This document shows positions 17,000 through 24,967 of a DNA stretch of 64,000 bases, piece after piece. The notes beneath the pieces were generated by a model that saw only the letters and a program-made list of their open reading frames with translations, had not been told where the DNA came from and did no database searches. Source of the DNA: Chloroflexota bacterium (GTDB taxonomy: Bacteria > Chloroflexota > Anaerolineae > Anaerolineales > E44-bin32); the NCBI GenBank assembly GCA_022561385.1, contig JADFRG010000011.1, forward strand, positions 16,476 through 80,475, given 5' to 3'. Within the stretch, counting starts at the first letter, position 1. Every line of letters begins with the position of its first letter. Position numbers and translations under genes: made by a program.

Positions 17000-19480
17000 T
17001 CAGCCGGCGGCGACCGCTTCTTCTTGTTCTGGAGTCTCGCTCCGAAGACTCAACTCGTCGTCGATCACGTCAATCACCACGGTGTCACCGTCCTGAAATT
17101 CGCCGGTGAGCAGTGCGTCGGACAAGACATCTTCCACCTTGGACTGGATCACTCGACGTAGCGGCCGGGCTCCCATTTCGGGATCGTAGCCCAGTTTCGC
17201 CAGCATCTCTTGCGCCTCATCCGTGGCGCGTAGCTTGAGCTTATGGTCCTCCAGCCGCGCCGACAGCTTGGCTAATTCCAGGACCACAATGGACTTGATC
17301 TGGTCCATGCTGAGCGCATGGAAAACAATCACCGAATCGACCCGATTGACAAATTCGGGGCGGAACTCCTTCTTCAGCGCTTCGGTGAGGCGCCGATGCA
17401 TTTCATCGTATGCCAGCTTTTCCTCTTCCTCCCCCTCGACCTGGGTGGCGAATCCCAGCCGCGACTGATTGATGATCAGCTCGGCACCCAAGTTCGAAGT
17501 CATCACAATCAACGCATGTCGGAAATCGACCTTGCGCCCGCGGGCATCGGTCAGCTGACCCTCTTCCATGATTTGCAAAAGCATATTATGGACTTCGTTG
17601 TGCGCCTTTTCGATCTCGTCGAAAACAACGATCGAATAAGGTCGCCTTCGGATGGCCTCCGTCAGCTGCCCCGCGTCGTCATAACCTACGTATCCAGGTG
17701 GGGCACCGACCATTCGGCTGACGGAGTGGCGCTCCATGAACTCCGACATGTCCATTTGAATCAGCGATTCTTCGCTACCGAACATGAACTCGGCCAGCGC
17801 CTTGGTGAGCTCCGTCTTTCCCACCCCGGTCGGGCCGAGGAACACGAAGGAGCCCACTGGCCGCTTGGGATCCTTCAGACCCGCGCGGGCTCGTCGGACG
17901 GCCTTGGCTATGGCCTCAATGGCCTCGTCCTGCCCCACGATCCGCTCGTGGAGTGCGTCTTCCATCTGAAGCAAACGCTCCTTCTCTTCCTGACCAATCT
18001 GCATAACCGGCACACCGGTCCACATGGACACGATTTCAGCGATATCTTCTGCGGTTACCTTGGGGGTGTCTTCGTTGCGCTCCCATCCCACGCGAAGCTC
18101 AGCCAGCTTCTCTTCCAGCTCGGCTTGCTGTTCCATGAGCTCCTGAGCATCGTCGTAGCGGTCCTCTTCCACAGCCAGCGCGTGGGCTTCACGGGCCCCT
18201 TTCACCTCCATCACCGCCTCTCGCAGGGAACGTGCGGCGGGGCTTTTGTACATCCGCACCCGGGAGGCGGATTCGTCGATGAGGTCTATGGCTTTGTCCG
18301 GCAGGAAGCGTTCTGGCACGTATCTAGAAGACAGGAGGGTTGCGGCCTCCAGCGCTTCATCGGTGATGATCAGCTTGTGATGGTTTTCATAGGGTGCCCG
18401 AATTCCACGCAGGATTTCGATGGTTTCCTCGATGCTCGGCTCATCCACGTAAACCGGTTGGAAACGACGCTCGAGGGCCGAATCACTCTCGATATATTTT
18501 CGGTATTCATCCTGCGTCGTGGCCCCAATTACCTGCAGTTCACCCCGTGCAAGGGCCGGCTTCAATATGTTTGCGGCATCCACGGAGGAGCCTGCGGAGC
18601 CGGCGCCGACCAGCATGTGGACCTCGTCGATAAACAGGATGGCGCCGCAGGATTTCAGCTCGTCGATGACCCTCTTGAGTCGCTCCTCGAACTGGCCCCG
18701 ATACATGGTGCCTGCCACCAGGGAGCCCACGTCCAGTTGGAGCACACGTTTGCCAAGCAGCGGCTCAGGGGTTTCGCCCGCAACAATACGTTGGGCGAGA
18801 CCTTCCGCGATGGCCGTTTTTCCAACTCCCGGCTCGCCGATCAAAGCGGGATTGTTCTTTGTGCGCCTGGCCAGGATCTGGATGACCCGCTCAATCTCCA
18901 TCTGACGGCCAATCACCGGATCCAGCTTGTTCTCTTCCGCCAGTCCGGTCAGGTCAGACGCGAGCTGATCGATCAAAGGCGTCTTGACTTGTTGTTCCTT
19001 GCGTTCTCGACCAGAAGATTTTCCGGTGTGCCGAGTGGGAGTTTCTTGAAGCGCTCGACGTGTCTGGCGGCGGATCTGCTCCGGAGTGATCCCGAGCCGG
19101 CGGAGCACATCCATCCCCACCCCTTCACCCTGGCGCACCATGCCAAGCAGCAGGTGTTCGGTGCCGATGTAGTGATGCCCCATGCGTCGGGCTTCTTCGA
19201 TGCCCATTTGAAGCACCTGTTCGGTTCCGGGCGCCAACTCGATGCGGCTGCTTGGATTCCGTCCCACTCCGGTCAGCCGTTCGACCATCTCCTTGACCCT
19301 GGCGGGATCTAATCCAAGGTCACGCAACACGCGCCCGGCAATCCCACCCTCTTCTCGGATCAGTCCAAGTAGCAGATGTTCGGTGCCAATATAGTTGTGA
19401 TGCAAGCGCTCAGCCTCCTCATGCGCCAGGCTGAGCACCCTTCTGGCCCTTTGGGTAAAACGTTCCATCTTGTCGGCCAC
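17000..19480 (-). CDS. clpC: ATP-dependent Clp protease ATP-binding subunit ClpC
   Basis: ClpC, 826 aa, an AAA+ unfoldase that feeds ClpP. Two N-terminal Clp repeats ([19 protein letters not shown] and its second copy). First ATPase with [13 protein letters not shown], a coiled middle region, and second ATPase with [14 protein letters not shown] and a C-terminal D2-small domain. The start is a GTG at 19480 with GGGAG about 9 nt upstream. It follows rpsA on the same strand by 82 bp and ends at a strong terminator. I recognised no CtsR operator. Confidence 0.96.
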   Translation of the reverse strand: MADKMERFTQRARRVLSLAHEEAERLHHNYIGTEHLLLGLIREEGGIAGRVLRDLGLDPARVKEMVERLTGVGRNPSSRIELAPGTEQVLQMGIEEARRMGHHYIGTEHLLLGMVRQGEGVGMDVLRRLGITPEQIRRQTRRALQETPTRHTGKSSGRERKEQQVKTPLIDQLASDLTGLAEENKLDPVIGRQMEIERVIQILARRTKNNPALIGEPGVGKTAIAEGLAQRIVAGETPEPLLGKRVLQLDVGSLVAGTMYRGQFEERLKRVIDELKSCGAILFIDEVHMLVGAGSAGSSVDAANILKPALARGELQVIGATTQDEYRKYIESDSALERRFQPVYVDEPSIEETIEILRGIRAPYENHHKLIITDEALEAATLLSSRYVPERFLPDKAIDLIDESASRVRMYKSPAARSLREAVMEVKGAREAHALAVEEDRYDDAQELMEQQAELEEKLAELRVGWERNEDTPKVTAEDIAEIVSMWTGVPVMQIGQEEKERLLQMEDALHERIVGQDEAIEAIAKAVRRARAGLKDPKRPVGSFVFLGPTGVGKTELTKALAEFMFGSEESLIQMDMSEFMERHSVSRMVGAPPGYVGYDDAGQLTEAIRRRPYSIVVFDEIEKAHNEVHNMLLQIMEEGQLTDARGRKVDFRHALIVMTSNLGAELIINQSRLGFATQVEGEEEEKLAYDEMHRRLTEALKKEFRPEFVNRVDSVIVFHALSMDQIKSIVVLELAKLSARLEDHKLKLRATDEAQEMLAKLGYDPEMGARPLRRVIQSKVEDVLSDALLTGEFQDGDTVVIDVIDDELSLRSETPEQEEAVAAG

Positions 19481-19562
19481 GAACTATTCTCCCTGCAAGT
19501 CTCTTCGGTTTTTCGATTCTACCAAAGAGTTCCTTCCAGTTCTCCGATTCAGGATTAACGTC

Positions 19563-21104
19563 CTATGAAGCGGGGTCGGTCCCCTCGGGATTTCCAGATA
19601 CTGATCCCGTCTCCTCGAGCACTTCGGTGAGCTCTTGCAGCCCATCCTCTCCGGCCTCTGGCTCACCTCTACTTAGCTCTTCATTTTTGCTCTCAGTGAG
19701 GGCTGGCTCAAGATTACCGTCGTCTGATTCCGTCTCACCTTCGATCGGGAGATCGGGAGCGGGTTCCGAACCAGGCTGCTCGCCGTCGATCCCGGCTTCG
19801 GGCTCCTCGGCAGCTTCCGCATCCTCCGCCTCACCTCCGAGCGCTTCTTCCGCCTCGAGTTCTGCATCGAAATCAGCCACCACTGGGGGCTCAGGCGCCT
19901 CACTCGTCTGCTGGACCGCAGCCTCCCAATCTGTCTCGGCATAGTCGGAAGACTCCACCCGCTTGAGGCTCAAGCCAATCCGGTGCCGGAGGGCGTCCAC
20001 ACGTATCACGCGCAGGGTAAGCACTTGATCTTCCTGAACGACCTCGCTCGGATGCGCGATATGCCGATCGGAGAGCTCAGAGATATGCACGAGCCCTTCG
20101 ATACCATAATCCTCCAGGCCCGCCAGCTTGGCGAACGCCCCGAATTTAGTCAGCTTGGTGACCGTGCCTTCGACCAACTGGCCCTCACTAAATTGCTCCA
20201 GGATCATGTCCCACGGATTTTCCTCAAGCTCTCGAATAGACAGGCTGATGCGATTGCGCTCGGGATCTACTCCGAGCACTTTGACCTTGACCTCTTGCCC
20301 GATATTGAGCACTTCGCGCGGATTGCTCACCCGTTTCCACGAGATCTCCGAGATATGCACCAGCCCATCCGCTCCGCCGATGTCGACAAAGGCTCCGAAG
20401 TCGGCCAGGCTGATCACATGCCCGGTGCGTACTTCGCCGATCGCAAGTTCGGATATCAAACGTTCCTTGAGTGCCTCGCGCGCTTCGCGCGCCGCCGAGC
20501 GTTCCGACAAGATGAGCCGATTGCGCCCCCGGTCGACTTCGATGACCTTGGCCATCAGCTGTTCACCGACCATTTTTCCCCACCGGTCTTCGGGCGTCTC
20601 GCCGTCTGCGCGCCGCCGCCGAGCCAGGCTGACCTGCGAGGCCGGAACGAAACCTCTGAGCTGGCCCATCTTAACGATGAGGCCCCCTTTGTTGTATCCG
20701 GTGACCTCGCCCTCAAAGATATCCTTCGATTCAAGCAGCTCCTCCGCCTTGGTCCAGTCCTGCTCTTCTTCGGCCCGCACAAGCGAAAGCTCAGGCGCGC
20801 CGCTGCGGCCGCCTGGGCGGATCACATAAACACTGATTTCTTGTCCGACGTCTAGGGTAGCTCTCTGGTCTTCGGGGAGTTGCTCAAGTTCTCGAATGGA
20901 GATTACGCCTTCGGATTTAGCACCAATGTCGACCAATACATCGGCCTCGGTGGCGCGCACAATAGTGCCAACCCGAATCTCACCTCGTTTGGGCGCATTC
21001 AGCTCATAGTTTTCAGACGCAAGGAGCGCCTCCATCGGGTGAAGTTCGGCTTCTTTCTGCTCCTCGCCATCACCCGCTGCGCTCCCTTTCTCCTCGTCTA
21101 CCAT
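19563..21104 (-). CDS. rpsA: S1 RNA-binding protein (ribosomal protein S1-like)
   Basis: A 513-residue protein with four S1 domains at about residues 38-106, 125-200, 214-285 and 300-380. Repeated motifs GAFVDIGGADGLVHISEISW and FGAFAKL are visible. The last ~120 residues are a very acidic, low-complexity tail (Glu, Ala, Pro, Ser). Four domains match the shorter S1 form of Gram-positives and Chloroflexota rather than the six-domain E. coli protein. It is driven by an almost consensus promoter (21138-21166). It may help mRNA recruitment where SD sequences are missing, which fits the leaderless starts seen here, but that is inference. Confidence 0.9.
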   Translation of the reverse strand: MVDEEKGSAAGDGEEQKEAELHPMEALLASENYELNAPKRGEIRVGTIVRATEADVLVDIGAKSEGVISIRELEQLPEDQRATLDVGQEISVYVIRPGGRSGAPELSLVRAEEEQDWTKAEELLESKDIFEGEVTGYNKGGLIVKMGQLRGFVPASQVSLARRRRADGETPEDRWGKMVGEQLMAKVIEVDRGRNRLILSERSAAREAREALKERLISELAIGEVRTGHVISLADFGAFVDIGGADGLVHISEISWKRVSNPREVLNIGQEVKVKVLGVDPERNRISLSIRELEENPWDMILEQFSEGQLVEGTVTKLTKFGAFAKLAGLEDYGIEGLVHISELSDRHIAHPSEVVQEDQVLTLRVIRVDALRHRIGLSLKRVESSDYAETDWEAAVQQTSEAPEPPVVADFDAELEAEEALGGEAEDAEAAEEPEAGIDGEQPGSEPAPDLPIEGETESDDGNLEPALTESKNEELSRGEPEAGEDGLQELTEVLEETGSVSGNPEGTDPAS

Positions 21105-21137
21105 GGACGGGATTTGCTCCGAAGGATCAGCCCACGG

Positions 21138-21166
21138 ATTATAAAGGCGTTGATAGGGGTTGACAA
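21138..21166 (-). promoter_or_regulatory. sigma-70-type promoter of rpsA
   Basis: Minus strand: TTGTCA (21161-21166), 17-nt spacer, TATAAT (21138-21143). Start codon at 21104, leader about 27 nt. Confidence 0.85.
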
Positions 21167-21188
21167 CCTATCGTCAAATCTCGTGCGG

Positions 21189-21194
21189 TATAAT
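21189..21194 (+). promoter_or_regulatory. -10 hexamer (TATAAT) before chelatase gene
   Basis: Perfect TATAAT with a TTGACA at 21160-21165, but the spacer is 23 nt, too long for a standard pair. Probably an extended-type -10; transcription would start near 21201. Confidence 0.5.
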
Positions 21195-21240
21195 GCCGCG
21201 CGGTCCGCTCGGGCCCATTTTGAGGCCCAGGAATCTAATT

Positions 21241-22350
21241 TTGGCTCCCATATATCCATTTACTGCAATCGTCGGCCAAGAGCGCATGTTACGTGCGCTT
21301 GTGCTGAATGCCGTCAATCCGCGAATTGGCGGGGTCTTGATCCGCGGGGAACGGGGGACCGCGAAGTCCACCGCGGCGCGCGCCCTCGCAGCTTTGCTTC
21401 CAGAGGTACGGGGGGTGGCCGATTGTCGGTTCAGCTGCGATCCCGAGCAGCCAACGACCTGGTGCACGGAGTGCCAGGAGCGGGCCGCATCTGGCGAAGA
21501 GCTCCCCACCGTAGTTTTCCGTACTTCCTTTGTGGATTTGCCGGTTTCTGCCACCGAAGATCGCGTAGTCGGCACCCTGGATATTGAGCGGGCCATCAAA
21601 GAAGGCGAACGACATTTTGAACCCGGTGTACTCGCTTCGGCCAACCGCGGCTTGCTCTACATCGATGAAGTCAATCTCTTAGACGATCACGTCGTGGATC
21701 TGTTGTTGGACTCAGCCGCGCTGGGCATGAACATTGTTGAACGTGAGGGGATTTCCTTCACTCATCCCTCCCGATACATCCTGGTCGGCACCATGAACCC
21801 CGAAGAAGGAGATCTACGGCCGCAGCTGCTCGATCGTTTTGCTCTTTCGGTCGATATTCGAGGGCTTTCCGACCCTGAGGACCGGGTATCCATCATGGAG
21901 CGCAATCTGGCCTTTGAGGAAGACCCGGTCGGCTTCCGAGAAGAGTGGACGGAGAGCGAAGATACACTCTCTCAGCGGATCGAAACCGCGCGCGAACTTG
22001 TCGACGGCGTGAGCTACAAAGCAGAGAACTTGCACGCCATAGCGGCTCTCACATCTTCATTACACGTCGACGGCCATCGAGCGGACCTTGTGATCCTGAA
22101 GGCCGCCAAATCGCATGCGGCCTTTGAGGGCCGACCGGCAATTGATGTAACGGACATCGCCCGCGCGGCAGAACTTGCACTTCCGCATCGGTTGAGGCGT
22201 GGTCCGTTCCACCAAACAGAGATCAAGCTCACCGATCTAGAGGATCGGATCGAGCAGATCCAGACCCAGGCCGGTGGTTCGGCCAAGTCGGAGCCCGAAC
22301 CATCGGAAGAACAAGAACCAGACCGAAAAAAAGTCAGCGCCAGGGCGTAG
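21241..22350 (+). CDS. chlD: chelatase AAA+ subunit (zero-frame product, ChlI/BchI-like)
   Basis: A 369-residue AAA+ ATPase of the magnesium/cobalt chelatase small-subunit type. IVGQERMLRAL, Walker A GERGTAKST, the family insertion CDPEQPTTWCTEC, Walker B LLYIDEVNLLDDHVVDLLLD and GTMNPEEGDLRPQLLDRFAL are present. It ends in a charged Pro/Glu linker (SEPEPSEEQEPDRKK) and stops at 22348. The TTG at 21241 is chosen because an upstream in-frame ATG (21193) overlaps the -10 box. The next frame continues the same linker into a VWA domain, so this is likely the N-terminal half of a frameshifted ChlD, with this shorter product acting as the ChlI-like subunit. No large CobN/ChlH subunit is in the window. 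Confidence 0.88.
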   Translation: MAPIYPFTAIVGQERMLRALVLNAVNPRIGGVLIRGERGTAKSTAARALAALLPEVRGVADCRFSCDPEQPTTWCTECQERAASGEELPTVVFRTSFVDLPVSATEDRVVGTLDIERAIKEGERHFEPGVLASANRGLLYIDEVNLLDDHVVDLLLDSAALGMNIVEREGISFTHPSRYILVGTMNPEEGDLRPQLLDRFALSVDIRGLSDPEDRVSIMERNLAFEEDPVGFREEWTESEDTLSQRIETARELVDGVSYKAENLHAIAALTSSLHVDGHRADLVILKAAKSHAAFEGRPAIDVTDIARAAELALPHRLRRGPFHQTEIKLTDLEDRIEQIQTQAGGSAKSEPEPSEEQEPDRKKVSARA

Positions 22351-22356
22351 CCCAGG
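22326..22356 (+). promoter_or_regulatory. probable programmed -1 frameshift site
   Basis: Slippery heptamer A AAA AAA (22326-22332) in the correct zero-frame phase (cgA AAA AAA Gtc), then a 7-nt spacer and a hairpin: CC-A-GGGC, loop GTA, GCCC-A-GG (22340-22356) that encloses the zero-frame TAG at 22348. A -1 slip enters exactly the frame of the downstream VWA domain and gives a 685-residue protein. Confidence 0.8.
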
Positions 22357-23297
22357 ATACCGAGCAGGATAGGGAGGAGCTCGGCCAGGCCAGGCCCGCC
22401 GAACAAGCGGTGGTCGACTCCCTCAGTGCCCGCTGGTGGGAGGGTGGAGACCCGGTGAAAGTCGGCGCTGCGTTTGTTCCCCGGCGCCTTGAAAACCCCA
22501 TCGATCGTATGACCCGCAAGCAGGCGGGTCGCAGAACGCTCACCCGGTCGGACCGGAAGCGCGGCCGATACATCTCGGCCCGGCCGGCAGAGAACCGCAC
22601 CTCCGATATCGCCTTCGACGCCACCTTCCGCGCCGCGGCCCCTCATCAGGTACATCGAGAAAAAAAGCAGGTGGCCTTTGCCATTCGGCCCTCCGATCTG
22701 CACCGCAAGGTACGCGTCCGAAAGGCTTCGAATCTGATCCTGTTCGTCGTCGATGCGTCCTGGTCCATGGCAGTCGCCGAGCGCATGTCGGCAACAAAGG
22801 GCGCCATACTTTCGCTGCTCAACGATGCGTACCAGCGTCGGGATCGCGTTGGATTGGTTGTTTTCCAGAAAGACCGGGCGCTTACGGTGCTCCCTCCCAC
22901 CAACTCAATCCAGCTGGCGCAGCACTCCCTGGCCGACATCCCGGTGGGTGGGAAAACTCCGCTATCCGCCGGTCTGACATTGGCGCTCGAGACCTTCTCG
23001 AAAGAAAAATTGAGCCGTCCGGAGGTCATACCGTTGATGGTGCTGCTGACCGATGGAGCCGGCAACGTCTCGCTGGGAGACCTGCCGCCTCAAGAGGAGG
23101 CGATGTTAATAGCGGACCGGCTTCGGGAGGGCGAAATTCGCTCGGTGGTGATCAATATGGAGCACGCGGCCTTCGATCAGGGGCTGGCCAGTGCCCTGGC
23201 GGATCGACTGGGAGCCCCCTGCTACACGCTGCAGGAGCTCAAGGCGGAGTTCCTATATCACACGGTACGGCAGGAAACGGAGATCGCTTCGGGCTAA
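22332..23297 (+). CDS. chlD: chelatase VWA half (ChlD C-terminus, reached by -1 frameshift)
   Basis: VWA-domain part of a ChlD-type chelatase subunit. After the slip the frame reads through an acidic linker (AQDTEQDREELGQARP) into a basic region and a von Willebrand A domain. The MIDAS residues are intact: DASWS (DxSxS), the Thr in GGKTPLSAG and LLTDGAGN. If translated alone the only upstream start is a GTG at 22410, which has no SD and would cut the linker. The fused length of 685 aa equals that of ChlD, so frameshifting is the better explanation. The medium subunit bridges the AAA ring to the porphyrin- or cobyrinate-binding subunit. The stop overlaps that of the convergent nuclease gene. 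Confidence 0.82.
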   Translation, partial: SQRQGVAQDTEQDREELGQARPAEQAVVDSLSARWWEGGDPVKVGAAFVPRRLENPIDRMTRKQAGRRTLTRSDRKRGRYISARPAENRTSDIAFDATFRAAAPHQVHREKKQVAFAIRPSDLHRKVRVRKASNLILFVVDASWSMAVAERMSATKGAILSLLNDAYQRRDRVGLVVFQKDRALTVLPPTNSIQLAQHSLADIPVGGKTPLSAGLTLALETFSKEKLSRPEVIPLMVLLTDGAGNVSLGDLPPQEEAMLIADRLREGEIRSVVINMEHAAFDQGLASALADRLGAPCYTLQELKAEFLYHTVRQETEIASG

Positions 23298-24520
23298 TTC
23301 GTAAGCTTTCGCCGCAGCCGATGGAGGCGATGCTCGACCTCCGCCGTCTGCTGTTCACGTCTCCACCCGTTAGGCCAGCCTTCGACGACCTTCAGCGCCG
23401 CTTTGGCCCACCTCTGAGCCTCGGCCAGGGATCGGGCCTCCCACTCGTAATACATCGCCAACTCTATACAGGGGGAGGGGTCGTCCGGCGCCAAACGGTG
23501 CCATTCTTCCCAGGCGGGCAGCGCCTCCGGCCTGCGGTTCTGCCGCTTGAGGAGACCGGCCAGGTGTTTAAGCGCCTCCGAACGCAGCCCGCGATTCGGA
23601 GCCCCGCCCACGGCCGCCTGGTAGGCCGTTTCGGCTTCCGGGAACCGGCCGGCCGCCGCATGCCAGCGAGCCACTGCCAGCGCCTCTGCTCCTGAAAGCC
23701 CGGTGGGATCCGGCAGGCGGTGCCGGCTCAGGATCACCGATGAGAGTCCGACAAGGGAGAGAATGTCGATGGCGTTGTGATAAATCACGCGCACCATGTC
23801 GGAGGCATCGCCCGTCCTGAGATAGTCCAGGTACATGCCTGGAATCAGCTCCCCCGGCACGTCTTCTTGGGTCCGTTTGACCTGAAGCACTTGCCGCTCC
23901 AGCGTGCTGAGCCGGCAGTTGACCAGAGTCTTGCTCCATAAACGGCGTGCTGGATACAGCAGATCGAGATGCGGCAGGGCCGATAGTTTCCATCGATCAC
24001 GCAATGCGATCGTGTAGCGCGATTCAAGCACCGGCAGGTCAAACCTCCGCCCGTTGAAGGTCACAATCCCTTCCACGCCCTCGAGATCGGAGCGCAAGGA
24101 CCGTAAGGCGGCCGCCTCCTCTTCCGGATCACGCAGAAAATACTGCCGCAGGTTGAACCCCCCCTTCTGAAAGGTCCCCAACCCGATAAGGAAACCCAGG
24201 GTCCCCGCACCTCCCGAGAGACCGGTGGTTTCGATATCCATGAAGCCCCAGCGCTGGACCCTCGAACCCTCAAGATGTGCATCGCCAGCCACCTCCGCTG
24301 CCAGACCTGGCGCATAAGAAAGCACCTCTTCCAGCGAACTTTGCCCATGCCGATATTCGAGCGGGTAGTGGGTATCGATGCGGAAGGCGAGGCCCTCCGT
24401 GGTTTCAACCTCCTCGCCCGGGGGTAAGTCCAGCGCCCTGCGGCGGGGCCGAGCTCGAGCCTGCGTGCGCGACCGCCCACGGTCCAGCCGCTCCAGGCGT
24501 CGTCTCAGATCACTGGACAT
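23294..24520 (-). CDS. YprB-like DEDDh ribonuclease H-fold exonuclease with helical repeats
   Basis: A 408-residue protein whose N-terminal ~250 residues match the YprB RNase H-like exonuclease family. Catalytic acids are in FMDIETTGL (DxE), IVTFNGRRFDLPVLE (Asp) and YHNAIDILSL (His and Asp), making a complete DEDDh set. The C-terminal ~130 residues are TPR-like helices (FPEAETAYQAAVGG ... ALPAWEEWHRLAPDD). The ATG at 24520 is preferred over a TTG 33 nt upstream. It overlaps the chelatase stop by 4 bp tail-to-tail. Substrate unknown. Confidence 0.85.
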   Translation of the reverse strand: MSSDLRRRLERLDRGRSRTQARARPRRRALDLPPGEEVETTEGLAFRIDTHYPLEYRHGQSSLEEVLSYAPGLAAEVAGDAHLEGSRVQRWGFMDIETTGLSGGAGTLGFLIGLGTFQKGGFNLRQYFLRDPEEEAAALRSLRSDLEGVEGIVTFNGRRFDLPVLESRYTIALRDRWKLSALPHLDLLYPARRLWSKTLVNCRLSTLERQVLQVKRTQEDVPGELIPGMYLDYLRTGDASDMVRVIYHNAIDILSLVGLSSVILSRHRLPDPTGLSGAEALAVARWHAAAGRFPEAETAYQAAVGGAPNRGLRSEALKHLAGLLKRQNRRPEALPAWEEWHRLAPDDPSPCIELAMYYEWEARSLAEAQRWAKAALKVVEGWPNGWRREQQTAEVEHRLHRLRRKLTN

Positions 24521-24666
24521 ACAGTTTCCATCCCCATCCGGACTTCGAGGCAAAGGTGATGATTGTCATATTCTGCCCTGACATTCATCCATACTCGACC
24601 TTCTCATAACTCGCTATTATAGGTTCGGAGACAGGGCATACACGCTCGGTCCTCCTTTGGCGCTCG

Positions 24667-24710
24667 CCTCCACCGGGAAATCCCCTCACCGCACCGGTGG
24701 AGGCAGTTTT
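24667..24710 (+). terminator. terminator-like hairpin
   Basis: Perfect 10-bp stem CCTCCACCGG / CCGGTGGAGG with a 17-nt loop and a TTTTT run 2 nt later. No plus-strand gene ends just before it, so it may instead be a repeat or small-RNA element. Confidence 0.5.
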
Positions 24711-24910
24711 TAAGCCCCCGGCGAATACGCCGCCTCCCCCCCGCCTCCGCCGCCTCCCGAATGAGGCTTGGACCACGGACGGTCCGGCTACATTAGCAGA
24801 GGGAAAGACGTTATCGGTATCGCCCGAACATTAACATTGCCCAGGCGCGTGCCAGGGGATGAACACCTTGACGGAGACGGAGCTCTTGAGCTCAGTCCTC
24901 CTTCTGTAAA

Positions 24911-24950
24911 CGCCTCACCGGGTCTGTTCGTCACCGCCCCGGTGGAGGCG
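24911..24950. repeat. second copy of the CACCGGG hairpin
   Basis: CGCCTCACCGGG and CCCGGTGGAGGCG with a 15-nt loop. The stem and part of the loop (TCACCGC) resemble those of the 24667 hairpin. Confidence 0.55.
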
Positions 24951-24967
24951 AAAATTACACTCTGAAA

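Larger units (their letters stand above)
24521..24967. other. 447-bp noncoding region with two related hairpins
   Basis: Upstream of the YprB gene and downstream of the sensor kinase, both minus strand. It holds hairpins at 24667-24710 and 24911-24950 sharing the arm CACCGGG / CCGGTGGAGG. No ORF, tRNA or IS is recognised. Confidence 0.5.

Noticed and set aside
17318..19312. 664-codon plus-strand ORF opposite clpC
   Set aside because: Antisense shadow of clpC caused by high GC and codon bias; no domain, no SD, His/Arg-rich composition.
19983..20855. 290-codon plus-strand ORF opposite rpsA
   Set aside because: Antisense shadow of the S1 protein; no recognisable motif.
21160..21194. TTGACA / TATAAT pair as a standard promoter for the chelatase gene
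   Set aside because: Spacer is 23 nt; the same TTGACA overlaps the -35 of the rpsA promoter on the other strand, so only the -10 was kept.
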